DNA of 64,000 nucleotides from assembly GCF_003597395.2 (NCBI RefSeq), contig NC_133774.1, positions 44,691,485 to 44,755,484 on the forward strand. The letters are read 5' to 3'. The translations under genes were made by a program, and so were the position numbers. Shown piece after piece: positions 47,741-60,021 of this stretch. This stretch comes from Chelonoidis abingdonii (lineage: Eukaryota; Chordata; Testudines; Testudinidae). Each line of letters starts with the position of its first letter. The first letter of the stretch is position 1. The notes under the pieces were generated by a model. It searched no databases. It saw nothing but the letters and a program-made list of their open reading frames with translations, and was not told the origin of the DNA.

Positions 47741-50700
47741 GTAACTTCAATGCCATCACTCTAACTTGATGTTTGTTGCTGTTTTTAATGTTCCTTTTCA
47801 TCCTGGATATAGCACTACATAGACAAGTACAATCAATGTCTAGCTATTGCACCCGGGTAGCACCTGCAAGGCCACAAATTGTTCGGCTGTAACCAGGGGG
47901 AACAGAAATGTTCATCTCAATCCCTTGGTCTCCCTCTGACAGAGAATCATCTCATGCAATATCTCTAGAGAAGTGACACATTTTGTCAAAGCCAGAAGAA
48001 TCTCAACAAGTGAAAGAAAGAAAGAAAGAAAGAAAGAAAGAAGGGATTTATTAAGAAAGCACCCTTAACAGGAGGTTTGGGCTCAGTGGAACAACTCTCA
48101 GTATCATTCCCTTCAGAAGTTGCTGGAAAGGTGAAAGGTGATTAAATATGCCTATTCTGGCAAGCTGCAGAAAGCAATAGAAACATGTTCTTCTACTGCA
48201 TTTAAATCTTTTTGTAGTTTAGCTACACTTTCTCCATCCATCTGAAATGACAACACAGGAAGCCAGCAGGGAGTCTTTAAACAGACACTGAAGGCTGGAC
48301 TTGTCTAATACCTGTGTCTCCTTCAGAAAAAAATGTGAAGAGAATTTGACAATAAAGTAGACGGTGCTGCAGAAGCATCCCTAGCAAAAGAACTTATTTC
48401 TAAGTTGTCCTCAGGCTCAGCAGTCAGTTGAGTATTTAAATAGAGAAGAATATGTACTGGCAACATTGCCTGAAACATATCCATGCCTCAAGGGCACAGC
48501 TGAAACTGGACGCGTTGCCAAGCGACCTCATGCCATCAATGATCTCTGAAAAGATGTTCTCATAACAGAATGCTGAAGGCCATGGCAGCTTCCTCTTCCA
48601 CTTCTTTCCCTGCAGCTTAAATGTGCAGGCCAGGTACAACTAATTAAACAGAACATCTTCCTATAACATCAGGGAGTATCCAAGAAAGTAAATTAATAAC
48701 TCCCACAGTCACATTGTAGTTAGCAGTATTAAGAGCAAAATAAAATGTAAGCATTTTCATGGCATTTCTGAATGTATCTCAGCATATTAATAGTCTGGCA
48801 TCACACCCGGGAAGGAAGAATTATTATGCACACAGACTCAGTTTGACTCCCCGTCAGTGAAAGCATATTATTATGAGCGTGGATATGGAGAGGAGCATTT
48901 TAGTGTATTAAAGGTAGCTTCAGCAAAAGTTTTCTCCTTCAAGTGCCTGCTATTCAGAAAGTATTGCTTAACGTGTTATCGCTAGTAGAAGCATTATGAA
49001 GGAGTCCCTTATATTCAGTTAGATTTAATTGGCCAAGTTCAGGTGATGCACAAGGGATGCCAGTTACATGCTGTTAGCAAGATGTGGGTCTAATAGAATC
49101 TGAATCTATTGGAGTCTAAGCTGATATACTCACATGGCCAGGGAGACAGAAGAAGCTACTCTAACTTACACTGGCTTAGATTACTTTAGACTAACCTCCA
49201 AAATTGGGCCATAATAGTCTGAAAAAATTTATGTTCATCTATCCTGGCAATTATATCAGAACTCTTTGAAGTTTCATCAAATTTTGTACCAATGCTTTAT
49301 TTTCAATGAATTGCATTAAGGATGAATTCTAAAAACATTTTGAAGTTCCTTCCAGAGGGTTTTGGGTTTTTTTAATGCTTTGCATCACTTGTGCTTGAAT
49401 TGTAATGGCGTATCTTTGAAGCATGTGCAGTGCTTTAATGAAGCAATTATAGTCTTGTGTAGCAGAAGCTCAGTGCCAGAGAGAAGCCGTAATAAAAAAT
49501 AACAACATTTTACGAAATATTTCACAAAGTTTTACACAATTTCAAAATTACCTACTTTTATTATTTTTAAAAAATGCAATGTAGCTACTTAAGTCTATGA
49601 AATTGTGGAATGTTTTTTGCCGTGAAAGCACATTAGCTTGAAAATATATTAGTACAAAACCAACCAAAATAGTCACAGAAATGGAACCAGTCTCTTCCCC
49701 ATTTAGAAATTTCCTTCTAACCTCACCACAGTGAACATGGAAAACAAATCCTGTCACCCTTGTCATGCAAATCACTGTCTCTAGATCCCTTGTTAATTGC
49801 TCTTTATCATGAGTGCCAGCATGGAGAAGGGACTCAGTTGGGTAAACAACTATGAAATTCCAGTGCAAAACCAATGGCAGTACGACAGGTACCTGCTTTA
49901 CTATTACGAAGTACAGCACCCTCACAGTATGCTTTACTGGTTGACATAATGAGACTTCTCACAGTTTGTGTTAGATCTTCTTCATTATGGCATTGCAAAT
50001 ACTTCAAGAAAATGTCTTGCAAATTTCTTGTGGTTCTTTCATGACTTCTGCACTTGCATTGAGCTCATTTTTAAGAATTAGCTAAATAGCTGAAGACATT
50101 AAGTAGTAAGTAATACAACAGCACTGAAAACCATGCAAAGCCTAGGCCAAAACTGCCCAAAATCTCAGATTAGGAAACAAAGGAACAGGTGGGCACTACA
50201 TGAACAGGTGAAAATTGGAATGGTTAGAGATAACAGCTTTTTATGCTTAAATCTTTCATCCCAAGATATGCATGTGCACCTGCTATATATTAGGTATTGT
50301 TTTACCTGTAATTTAAAAATCCCTAAACAAATGAGCAGACACCCCATGAAGTATATTAAAGAATAAAATTAACGAGTGACTGTAAGATGGCTTCGTTACT
50401 GTTCGATCACAGTAAAGCAGGAAGCATTTGTGGGGATGTATGCACAATTAGAAATGTTAAAATGCCAATATTTTCATCATCTGTCTGCCAGTCTTTTTCT
50501 TTTCCCACACCTTTCCAGGAAGACTAAACGCACTGGGCCAAGGAAGACTAGAGTCACCCACTGGCACAAACAAGCTCAATTTCATTGATGTCAGCAGAAG
50601 TCCTCTCATGTCAGATGTGAATACGGCCCATTGAGCTCACTCTCTGGAAAATTAAGGAAATGACAAGTGAATGACCAAGCGTAATAAGTTTTAAAATATT

Positions 50701-52235
50701 AGCTCATCTTGGGGCCTGATCAGTTTTTCTTGTCCTTCCTGCCTTCTAGCAGGAAGAAGCCCTGCCTCTGCTTTTGTACTGTAATTTCTTATATCACCTC
50801 CAGAAGGCAGGGCTGGCAGCATCATTAGTGATAATATGGGATTCCTGAAGATAAGATTGCTACCTCCAGTAGCAGCCTTAAGAAAACTGGAGGAAGGCAG
50901 AGGGGAAAGAGAAACACTTGTGACTACCCCCTAATACTTTTGGTAGCTTGGAAGCAAGATAAGAAGAAACCCTTTCAAAATAGATGCAAAGCTTTTGGGG
51001 TCAGGGGGTAGATGAGGCAAAAGAACTGGCCATAGTGGAAGGGAGAGAGGTGTCAGGGTCAACCAGCAAAAGTGTCTCCCTTGCTTGCACTGTTACCAGC
51101 CTTGACACTCTCTGATGTTGCTTAAAACATGCACTATTTACAGCACTCTGCCACCAAGCAAGCAACGTGCATTAATGGAAGGAACGATGTGGACTCAAAA
51201 CATTCAGACAGTCAAACCACTCTAAGGAATGCGATACACTCATGCTGTCATCTCTAATACTTGAAAAGTTACTGCTTCCACATCCTTCACTGCTAGAGCC
51301 AAAAAATGTTCTTGGGGAAATGAGAGGAGGATATACCCTGGAGTGTCACATGAGGAAAAGGGGATATTACTCATTCCTGCTATGAGCAGTTATTTTTGGG
51401 AAAAGATTTGTAGGCACCATGAACTGCTCTATTTCCCCTGAGTCTCAAAGGAGAATGTTCCAAAATACAGAAAAGTAGAATAATTCCTGGACTTCATTAC
51501 TACCACCAAAATATTGTAGAGAAAAGCAGAGGACAATCAAAACCAGAATAGATTTTCATTGTTTTGCCCCAATAGGCATATTTGCTAAAGAAGCAAAAGC
51601 TAGAAAGCAAAGATCTGTTTGCCAGATGGAGAAGAAAAACATTTTTTTTCTGTCTATTTGTTGGAGAAATTGTTTAAGAACAGTTTATTCTTGTGATAAT
51701 GTGATCCCTGTAACACTGCCAATGTCTATGGGCCATAGTGTGATTGTTGTATAAGTGATGGCCATACAAATTAAAGTTGCCTGGGAACTAGTGAATTAAC
51801 TTACACACCCAATGTAGCCAAGCTGTAATTTAAACAAGGACATTCATTCCTTTCATTCCCATGTGAAGCAGAGGGACTTTATATAGGAATACACAGGATC
51901 ACAATAAGGCTTTAAGTTGTGTTCATTCATGTTTGTACATGCTTTCCAGGCTTGTAGGAGCATATAATATGCTGAGGATTTCCTTGGCTAAGTATTTTAA
52001 ATAGATTGATCTTACTACCTTTCTAATAAGTAAACCCAATATGTTTGAAGATAGAACAAACAGATTTCTCTGATAAGCAAGTTACCCTAGACACTTACCA
52101 GTATTTCTTTTTGATTCATTCCAGTTTGCATATTCAAAAGCTGGTTGGTGTAACTGACTGTCCGTTAATTGAAAAGCATGACACCACTATGAAGCATAAT
52201 AAAACGGGGTACATAATACTTACCTGAATAATAAT
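47741..52235. other. long unassigned DNA with one microsatellite
   Basis: No gene or transposon is recognised. A (gaaa)n microsatellite lies at 48012-48043. The 125-codon minus frame at 49548-49925 and the overlapping 62-codon frame at 49834-50022 are the most protein-like in composition. I can name no family, and no splice-bounded exon is evident. Confidence 0.35.
48012..48043. repeat. (GAAA)n microsatellite
   Basis: About seven perfect gaaa units followed by gaag. Confidence 0.95.
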
Positions 52236-52521
52236 ACTTTGACACCATCAGCTCAGGATTAAACAAAGACTGTGAATGGCTTGCCAACTACAGAACCAGT
52301 TTCTCCTCCCTTGGTTTTCACACCTCAACTGCTAGAACAGGGCCTCATCCTCCCTGATTGAACTAACCTCGTTATCTCTAGCTTGCTTGCTAGCATATAT
52401 ATACCTGCCCCTGGAAATTTCCACTACATTCATCTGACGAAGTGGGTATTCACCCACGAAAGCTCATGATCCAAAACGTCTGTTAGTCTATAAGGTGCCA
52501 CAGGATTCTCTGCTGCTTTTA
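52236..52521 (+). mobile_element. Penelope-like element (PLE) 3' end, relatively intact
   Basis: It begins ttgacaccatcagctcagga and continues through ggcttgccaactacagaacc. This corresponds to the end of the PLE reading frame as I remember it (FDTISSGLNKD...WLANY). The 3' untranslated end follows, with cacccacgaaagctcatga and gtctgttagtctataaggtg. The same end is seen at 62370-62500 (plus) and 62985 (minus). PLEs encode a reverse transcriptase linked to a GIY-YIG endonuclease; only the non-catalytic tail is here. Confidence 0.75.
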
Positions 52522-52667
52522 CCTGAAGATGTGGGCTTAACTAACTAAAGACAACAGCATAGTCCTTTGTTTGGACTTTTGTTTCTCCTTTACTTTACCC
52601 CTGCCTCATTTCTGTTATTTTCACCTGTTGTATTATGCCTATATCTTGGCCATTACTATGTTATGAG

Positions 52668-52959
52668 CTAGGGGTGTGATTCCCAGCTCCAATCAACATA
52701 CTTGCACTAGTTCTCATGGAGCTGGCATGCTAAAACTAATAGTGTAGCCAGAGTAGCACGGGTAGCTGGAACCACAGCACAGACTAGCTGTGCCAAGTAC
52801 AAACCCGCCTGGCTTCCCATGGATAGGTACTTGGGGTGGCTAGCTCTTGCCACTGCTTCCACTCCCTGTGCTATCTCAGTTGCTCTAATATTTCTAGCAT
52901 ATAAGCTCAATGAGACCCAGAGATAGTACATCTATGCGTGCTGGGAATCACACCCCTAG
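52668..52959. mobile_element. palindromic MITE flanked by TA
   Basis: The ends ctaggggtgtgattcccagc and gctgggaatcacacccctag are perfect 20-bp inverted repeats. Reading ta as the target duplication places the element at 52671-52957, as for Tc1/mariner-type insertion. Internal halves are also roughly inverted (gtgtagccagagtagcac; aagtacaaacccgcctgg versus ggtacttggggtggc). No transposase. Confidence 0.85.
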
Positions 52960-52973
52960 TCCATACGTAGACA

Positions 52974-53070
52974 GTTCTTCAGGGCAGGAACCATGTCCTT
53001 TAATTGTTTGCAAAGTACCATGTACACCTATGGCACAACTAACAACAACGACATATTTAAAATACACAGG
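52974..53070 (+). mobile_element. L3-type LINE 3' tail
   Basis: The run ttcttcagggcaggaaccat then tgtcctttaattgtttgcaa is followed by aaagtaccatgtacacc. It matches the gggcaggga...gtacagcgcc end of L3 LINEs. Diverged. Confidence 0.45.
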
Positions 53071-54660
53071 GAAAGACTGAGCCTACCATGAATATACAAA
53101 GAACCTGCCCCTTTGCACAGGGGATGGGCACTGCGGCAGTGGCAACCCTTGCACTTCCTTGATTGCAGAAAATTGTATGGTTAGTGCAATTGTCAAGGCT
53201 AGACTTTCTGAAGTAGGGGGAAGGGGGCAAGGTGTTCCCCTGAGGCTGCGGCATTTACCACCTCGCCCAAGAGGATACTGTGCCTGCAACACACAATAGA
53301 GCCAGAGCATATTGTTACTGAGGAAGGAGTTGAAGAAATTAAAAAATGAATTGGAAACAAAATCTTGAATGTGCCATAGGAGGAGTGTGATATTCCACGT
53401 GTCTGACTCCTGTTCACAATAGTGAACTCATCCTTTACTGCCTTTTATCTCAGCAAATTATGGAACATCAGGTACTGACTCCTCTGTAACTAAAGAAGTC
53501 AGGTTGATAATTAATGAAAATTAAGCCATGAAAAGGCATAAAAGCCCAGATTTGAATGCCTGTTTATGACACTGTTTATTATGCAATTGCTCAACATCAA
53601 AAAGAGCCAACCCATTGTGGCACTTTAATTTCTTTATTTTATGACGTTGACGAATTTTATGGACCTTTCACTCACTGCCAAGAAATGTTGTTTCGGAACA
53701 GTTTCCCAACACTGCCAGGGTGTTTCCATCCTACTGGATTTCTGGAAACAAGGTGGTACTCAGAACACCTCTAAAAAAGATTTTATTTCCGTACCTATAG
53801 AAGAAAGGAGAGGTTATCTCATTGGAGGAGGGGAGCTCCTGGGAGGGTAAAAGGGAAAGCCATGCCATCAGTATACTAATGCTCTGATCTCCTCTAGTCA
53901 AATAACTCCTAAATTCCACTCTCTAATTTCCATACATCTGCCATGATATTTTTGTTACTTTTCTAGATTTAAAGGAGCAAACAAGGAGGGACATACTTGG
54001 GTACTAGTGGGACAGAGAGGGGACTTCTAGTCCTCCCACTGCAAAAGGAGGAAGTGGGCGAAAATTGCAGTGTGGTGGTGAAGCCTCTCGTGAACTCACT
54101 AGAGCACTGTGATCAGTATTAAAAGGAGGGCAGCCATATAGTGGCAATGGCCATGCATGGAAATTGCATCATTATTTCTATTTGGCCATGGCCACAAAAC
54201 CACTCTCCCCGTCTCCCCAGACATAAACAAAAGAAGGAAAGAGGTTTCCAGTAGTGCAGAAGCATGATCAAGGGATGAGAGAACCAAGGGGAAAGGAAAG
54301 CTTTGAAAAGAGTTAGAGGGTCCTGGGTTGGGGTAGTCGACATATTTAAGACTGTAGTAACGGCAAAACAGTCCCTTCCTTTTTTTCCTTTTTACACATT
54401 CCCATAACAGAAGTTACTAAGGGATCACATGACTAAGTTAATGGCCATTAATTTCAGAACAGCTTAAAGGAATTAGTCATTCCCATGCACATTGTCAACC
54501 AGAGGAATTTGCTGAGAGAGGTCACATTAAATCTTTGTCTGGATAATTTCACAATTAGTAATATTTATTGTTACACAAGCTAGTTAAGAGCAACTAAACC
54601 TTATGCTTCAGAGTATGCTTTCATTAGCAAAGAGTGAAAATGAATGCAGGTCAAGCTGAA
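53071..54660. other. unassigned DNA
   Basis: No gene or repeat recognised. Confidence 0.4.
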
Positions 54661-54724
54661 CATGTGGAACTTTATTAAGCCCTGTGCACTTGGGGTGACA
54701 CCTGTCCAAAATCAACCCTGTTTT

Positions 54725-54843
54725 GAGGTAGCTGTCCTATGTAATCTACAAGCATGCTCAGTACACACTGCCAGCTGTCCTTCTTCTTAGGTAGCTATTC
54801 TAGGAAATCTGTAAGGATAGTCAGTACACACTTCCAGCTGTCC
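54725..54843. repeat. two-copy 56-bp tandem repeat with 7-bp spacer
   Basis: Units at 54725-54780 and 54788-54843 share aggtagct, cagtacacact and ccagctgtcc with scattered substitutions. They lie at the left edge of a GC-richer block of unknown class. Confidence 0.75.
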
Positions 54844-56310
54844 AGTTTTATGGGCTCGGGAACATCCCAGACGTCCTAGCTTTGTATCACAGAGACAGCA
54901 ACACTACTGTGCACTGCCCCGCATTCTGTTTTCCTGATATCCCATCAACAACAGTCCTTCCAAGGAACATGGATCCTCTGACTTCAGTTCCATGAAACAT
55001 CTTCCCTATTTAAAAAAAAATAGTATAAAGATTAAAAACAAATAATTGATGTCTAGGCTCACCCCCAGTCTCTTTGTTCACAGGTTGCTAGCACATTACC
55101 AGGTTTGAGTCTCATTTTTACCACAGACTTAGCTGGTTACACAGTCTTTGAGAAAGTTTGGTATCCTTAACAGATGACCACACCAGGAGTGACCCATCGC
55201 TGTCTCCCTGTCACCTGTCTCTGAACGCTCTGCCTGTGGAGTTTCCATCATCTCTGTGGGATTGGCCTCCAGATGTTTGTCTCTGCATTCTTTGAGGATC
55301 TCTGTAGGCTTTGTCTGGGTGTTGTGTGTGGAGGCTCATAAATATCTCCTGTTCCTTTGGATCACTTGTCCCCCTTGCGTAGTCTCCTCTTATGACTGGG
55401 GTGCCATTGCATCCCTGATGACTCCTTTAGTCAACTCCTTCTGGACTCTCTCTAATGGCTGGATCCTCACAGAAATGCCCTGTTTCCAGGGCCGTTAGGT
55501 TCTTGGATGACTTGTCATACTCTTGTGCCTGCTTTCTCTGATTGGCAGCCATCTCTTCATGGTGGTTTCCCAATCCTTTGGGCTGCAACAGCTGTCCCCA
55601 CTTTGTTAGCAGGGGTTTGGTACTTCATCCCATCAGTGCTTGTGTCAGACTGTTTAGGCATAGCTGTGATGGGGTATTGCGGTGTGCCAAAAATGCTAAC
55701 AAGGGACAGTAATTAGCCCTTTTGAAGGGGGAGATGTGAGGAGGATCAGGATTTCTGAAGTTGGATGAATTGTTTATGGTGCTACACAATGGATGTGGGG
55801 GATCCTGATTTGTATTGTTGTCCCTTTGCCTGGCACTAGCAGATTAGGGGCTTGTGAGTCAGTTTCCTGACTGGAGCAGAAGTCAGTGAGGCAGAGCCAG
55901 TGTATTATATTAGTGTCATTTCTTTATTTACAAAATGTACATAAGTCCTGTTTCCTGGAAAGTGAGCACAGGCAATTCCGCCTGCAGGAACCTCAGCCAA
56001 GGCCCCACTGCCCTTTCACCAAGGAGCAACTCCATCAAGTCTTTCCCTCTCTTGAACTCCCACTTAGATCTAACTGCTTAACACACAGCTTCCCCTTCCT
56101 TCCCCAGCTCCTGAATTTTACACCAGGACAACCCCTTTGCTAAAAGTTCCTCACTTTGGATGACATGCAGTCCAAACGTGGCCTGGCAACTCACCTTCCT
56201 TTTTGTGCATCTGCTCTGCAGTAGCGGAACCTCAGAAAAGTTTGAGAGTGCAGGCCATTCAAGGAGAATGCTTTAACTCCCATTGTACCTGTAAAGAGTG
56301 AAGTCACTGC
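54844..56310. other. unassigned block, possible retroelement remnant
   Basis: The polypurine-like tract gaagggggagatgtgaggag begins at about 55724 and is followed by sequence starting tgaggaggatcagg. That arrangement resembles a retroviral polypurine tract abutting a 3' LTR. No reading frame, primer-binding site or TSD supports it. The 80-codon and 69-codon frames at 55256 and 55507 are unremarkable. Confidence 0.3.
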
Positions 56311-56883
56311 CTAAGTTCCCTCTAAGGTGTGCGCTTGCTTGGTCACACAGGAAGCCACCAAGGGCTACGCACTTAACTCCCTCAGCCCTGGGGCTGCGGC
56401 ATGGCGAGGAGACATGCCTCTCCCTCCCAGCTCCAGGATTGCGATGGGGGCATCTCTCCCGCCCAGCTCTAGGGCTTCTGCAGTGGGGAGAGGCACCTCT
56501 GCCCCGGTCCCGGTTGCAGTCCCAGTGCTACTGTGGTGGGGATAGGCACCTCTCCCCCAGCACCAGCCCTAATTCTGGAGCTGCTGTATGGGGAGAGATG
56601 TTCTCCCCCAGCCCAGGTGCTGCTGCAGGGAGAGAGGGCTGTAGGGATCCTCTCTCCCTGCCGCAGCCCCGGGGCAGCCTGCACCTCAAACCCCACATCC
56701 CTGGCCCCACCCCAGAGCCCGGACCCCCAGCCAGAGCGCTCACCTCCCTCACTCTAACTCTCTGCCCCAGCTCTGAACCTCCTCTTACACTCCAACCCCA
56801 CCCCTGCCACACATCACCTCCATATTGGTGCACATAGCAAAATTCATTCCGCGCATCTATGGGAAAAATTAGAGGGAACATTG
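56311..56883. mobile_element. non-autonomous DNA element (TIR ctaagttccctctaa)
   Basis: The left end ctaagttccctctaa and right end ttagagggaacattg form 15-bp imperfect TIRs. Just inside the right end is gcaaaattcattccgcgc, which I remember from a turtle hAT family. The centre is CpG- and C-rich with repeated ctctccc/ggggagag blocks and gives a chance 179-codon frame at 56298-56837. The flanks do not form a convincing 8-bp TSD. Confidence 0.7.
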
Positions 56884-57738
56884 GACTGCTGGGCAATTTT
56901 AATTCTTTCTGTGGGGAGGTACATCTTGAGTGCTTATATATCAGAGATTTCTACTGTTCAAGCCATTAGCACCTTTCACCATAACAGTATTACTCAACTG
57001 CAACACACACACACACATATCTTCATCCCTGCTCCTTAATTTTATTTCAATGCAACATTAACCCTGGATTCTTTTTGCTCATTTTGATAGACAAGAGATC
57101 TGTTAATCAGGCGGATATTGCATTTTTAGTGCAAATCTTGTGCAGATGTCTTGCTTTTCTCGTTCAGCTTTAGCCCTGACTGCTGAGTGATTAATGGGAC
57201 CCATGCGAATATATTGCACACTATACTTCTATTGATTAGCTGCCTAAACCTGCCAGATGGCTCAAGTGAAAGATAAGCAACAGGAGAAGATTTACCCTGA
57301 ACAATAATATCTTCAAAGGACCAACTATTAAAATAATAAAAATAATAGAGTATCTTTAAATAAATCACACATGGAATCAAGATGTGAGGGAAGACCTCAT
57401 TTAGAGAACATGGGCTTTAAATAGAAGAATGAGTCAAAATATCAGTGTAACTTCTGAAGTTGCTTCTGTAATAAACTTGGAACCAAGAGAGGAATACACG
57501 TTTACTAACAGTGTCAGGTGTCAGTCACTCTGGCCATGAGGACATCCTCACACATGATATATTGTCTCATGTGCAGCCTCCCTGGAAGAACAGGGTACAG
57601 CAGGACAAGGTTGTGGTAACTTCAGGGCAAGAACACAGATGACCAAAGTAAAAGTAGCCCAGCTGCTCAAGTGTCACACTGTCAAGTTGTGATTGAGTCA
57701 CTATTCCAGCTGGGCAAAACTTGCCAGTTTCTCTTCAC
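56884..57738. other. unassigned DNA
   Basis: No gene or repeat recognised except a short (ac)n run near 57002-57017. Confidence 0.4.
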
Positions 57739-58134
57739 ATTCATATTAGGGCTTTCATGCAATAAAAAAAATGTATTGTGATTAATTGCATGATCAATTG
57801 TACTGCAAAACAATAATACAATACCATTTATTTAAATATTTGTTGATATTTTCTACATTTTCAAATATATTGATTTCAATTACAACACAGAATACAAAGT
57901 GTATAGTGTTCACTTTATATTATTTTTATTGCAAATATTTGCTCTATAAAAAACAAAAGAAATAGTATTTTTCAATATACCTAATACAAGTACTGTAGTG
58001 CAATCTCTTTATCATTAAAGTTGAACTTACAAATGTAAAATCATATACCATTCAGCATAACTGCATTCAGAAATAAAACAATGTAAAACTTACAAGACTA
58101 GAAGTCCACTCAGTCCTACTTCTTGTTCAGCCAA

Positions 58135-58410
58135 TCACTCAAACAAGTTGTTTTCATTTGCAGGAAATAATGCTGCCCACTTCTTGTTTACATCACCTGA
58201 AAGTAAGAACAGGTGTTCACATAGCACTGTTGTAGCTGGCGTCACAAGATATTTATGTGCCAGATCAGCTAAAGATTCATATGCCCCTTCATGCTTCAAC
58301 CACCATTCCAGAGGACATGCGTCCACGCCGATGATGGGTTCTGCTCGATAACAATCTAAAGCGGGGTGGACTGATGTGTGTTCATTTTCATTATCTGAGT
58401 CAGATGCCAC
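58135..58410 (-). pseudogene. hAT transposase C-terminal (hATC dimerisation) remnant
   Basis: The 91-codon minus frame has PLEWW at residues 33-37, then LADLAHKYLVTPATTV and SGDVNKKWAALFPANENNL. These match the hATC block W..........LA..A...L..PATSV.SER.FS.AG......R..L....V. The usual SER is CEH and the conserved R is changed to K/W, which suggests decay. The domain normally dimerises the transposase and completes its RNase H-like fold. Confidence 0.85.
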
Positions 58411-58476
58411 CAGAAGAAGGTTGATTTTCCTTTTTGGTGATTTGGGTTCTGTAGTTTTTGCATCAGAGTGTTGCTT

Positions 58477-58767
58477 TTATAACTCTTCTGAAAGCATGTG
58501 CCACACGTCCTCCCTCTCAGATTTTGGAAGGCACTTCAGCTTCTTAAGCCTTGGGTCAAGTGCTGTAGCTATCTTTAGAAATCTCACATTGGTACCTTCT
58601 TTGTGTTTTGTCAAATCTGCAGTGAAAGTGTTCTTAAAATGAACAACATGTGCTGGGTTATCATCTGAGACTGCTATAACATGGAATATATAGCAGAATG
58701 TGAGTAAAACAGAGCAGGAGACATGCAATTCTCCCCCAAGGAGTTCAGTCACAAATTTAATTAACAC
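58477..58767 (-). pseudogene. hAT transposase region upstream of hATC
   Basis: The minus frame includes FLKIATALDPRLKKLKCLPK, followed by SEREDVWHML. This matches the ATALDPRFKKLKFL stretch that precedes hATC in Charlie/Zaphod-type hAT transposases. A frame break and a short gap separate it from the hATC frame. The 5' part of the transposase is absent. Confidence 0.8.
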
Positions 58768-58799
58768 TTTTTTTTTTAACGAGCATCATCAGCATGGAA

Positions 58800-58995
58800 G
58801 CATGTTCTCTGGAATGGTGGCCAAAGTATGAAGGGGAATACAAATGTTTAGCGTATCTTGCACATAAATACCTTGCAAATCCGGCTACAAAAGTGCCATG
58901 CAAATGCCTGTTCACACTTTCAGGTGACATTGTAAATAGTAAGCGGGCAGCATTATGTCCCATAAATGTAAACAAACTTATTTGTTTGAGTGATT
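58800..58995 (+). pseudogene. second hATC remnant, opposite strand
   Basis: In the plus frame starting at 58794, SLEWW is followed by LAYLAHKYLANPATKVP and SGDIVNSKRAALCPINVNKL. This is the same hATC block as 58135-58410 but in the opposite orientation and from an independently diverged copy (C-K-C in place of SER; KR retained). It covers less of the transposase than the minus-strand half. Confidence 0.85.
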
Positions 58996-59599
58996 GGCTG
59001 AGTGGACATGTAGGCTCTCAAGTATTGCATTGTTTCGTTTTTGTGTGCAGTTATGTAACAAAAAAATCTACATTTGTAAGTTGCACTTTCATAATAAAGA
59101 GATTGCACTACAGTACTTGTATGAGGTGAACTGGAAAATAGTATTTCTTTTATCACTTTTACAGTGCAAATATTTGTAATAAAAAATAATATAAAGTAAG
59201 CGCTGTACACTTTGCATTCTGTGTTGTAATTGAAATCAATATATTTGAAAAGTAGAAAAACATCCAAAATATTTAATAAATATCAATTGGTATTCTATTG
59301 TTTAACAATGCGACTAAAAGTGAGATTAATCATGATTAATTTTATTGAGTTAATCGTGTGAGTTAACTCCGATTAATTGACGGTCCTAATTCATATTTTA
59401 ATTAACTTTTAAAAGCTAGAGGAAATTCTACAGGTTTTTCACATGCCAAGTATGTGGCCCTGGGGGTCAGCCCGTATGGGAATGTGACCGTAGGTGGAAT
59501 GCACACTTTGTCCCCTTTTCCTTCTGCATGTCTAGATCTGTAGAAACCAGGCAGATCTGCCACTCTGCAGTTGCTTGTCTGCCTGGCTTTGGTCAGTTG

Positions 59600-59700
59600 C
59601 CCATCGTTCGGTGTTAGAACAGCACCTAGAACAATGGGGTCCTGGTCCAGGCTCTCAGTTTCCAGGTGCAAAAGTAATACAAATATTACTAATATTAATG
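59600..59700 (+). mobile_element. L3-type LINE 3' tail
   Basis: The run agaacagcacctagaacaat, then ggggtcctggtccaggctct and gtaatacaaatattac matches the well-known cagcacctagcacaatgggg tail of L3/CR1-like LINEs. Confidence 0.7.
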
Positions 59701-59910
59701 GTGCACTACTAGCCATCTGCCATTTTTCCCAGGTCATGGACTTTGTTCTTTGTTCTTCTGTTCTGTCCCTAGAACTAAGCACACTGTGGATACTTTAAAA
59801 CAATAAATATGAATACGTAGGTCATGCAGCTCAGGTAGTGCAACAACGCACATCAACAGTAGCCCTCATTCACCAGTCACTCCTGTGTTTCAAATAAATA
59901 GTGAGGACAT

Positions 59911-60021
59911 CTGGGACAGAATTTTCAAAAGACCTCAGCTTCCATTCAGGCCCCTAAATAAGCATCCAGCAGCTCCCATTGTGATACAGATTTTCAAAAG
60001 CGCTCAGCACCCAACTTTTTC
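59911..60021. repeat. symmetrical repeat fragment
   Basis: The paired motifs cagaattttcaaaagacctc and cagattttcaaaagcgctca belong to a repeat family with attttcaaa arms that I remember from turtles. Degenerate. Confidence 0.45.

Larger units (their letters stand above)
57747..59388. mobile_element. hAT transposon made of two inverted 3' halves
   Basis: The ends tagggctttcatgc and gacggtccta are TIRs. The 8-bp TSD attcatat is perfect (57739-57746 and 59389-59396). The left half is a minus-strand transposase C-terminus plus its 3' UTR. The right half is a plus-strand copy of the same C-terminus and 3' UTR. The halves share, in inverted order, agattgcactacagtacttg, tgtgttgtaattgaaatcaa and atatatttgaaaa. 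Both outer ends therefore derive from the same end of the parent element. Frames are broken, so it would be mobilised only by a transposase from elsewhere. Confidence 0.9.

Noticed and set aside
56298..56837. 179-codon plus frame
   Set aside because: It spans a C-rich non-autonomous DNA element. The P/S/L/R-rich product is composition-driven.
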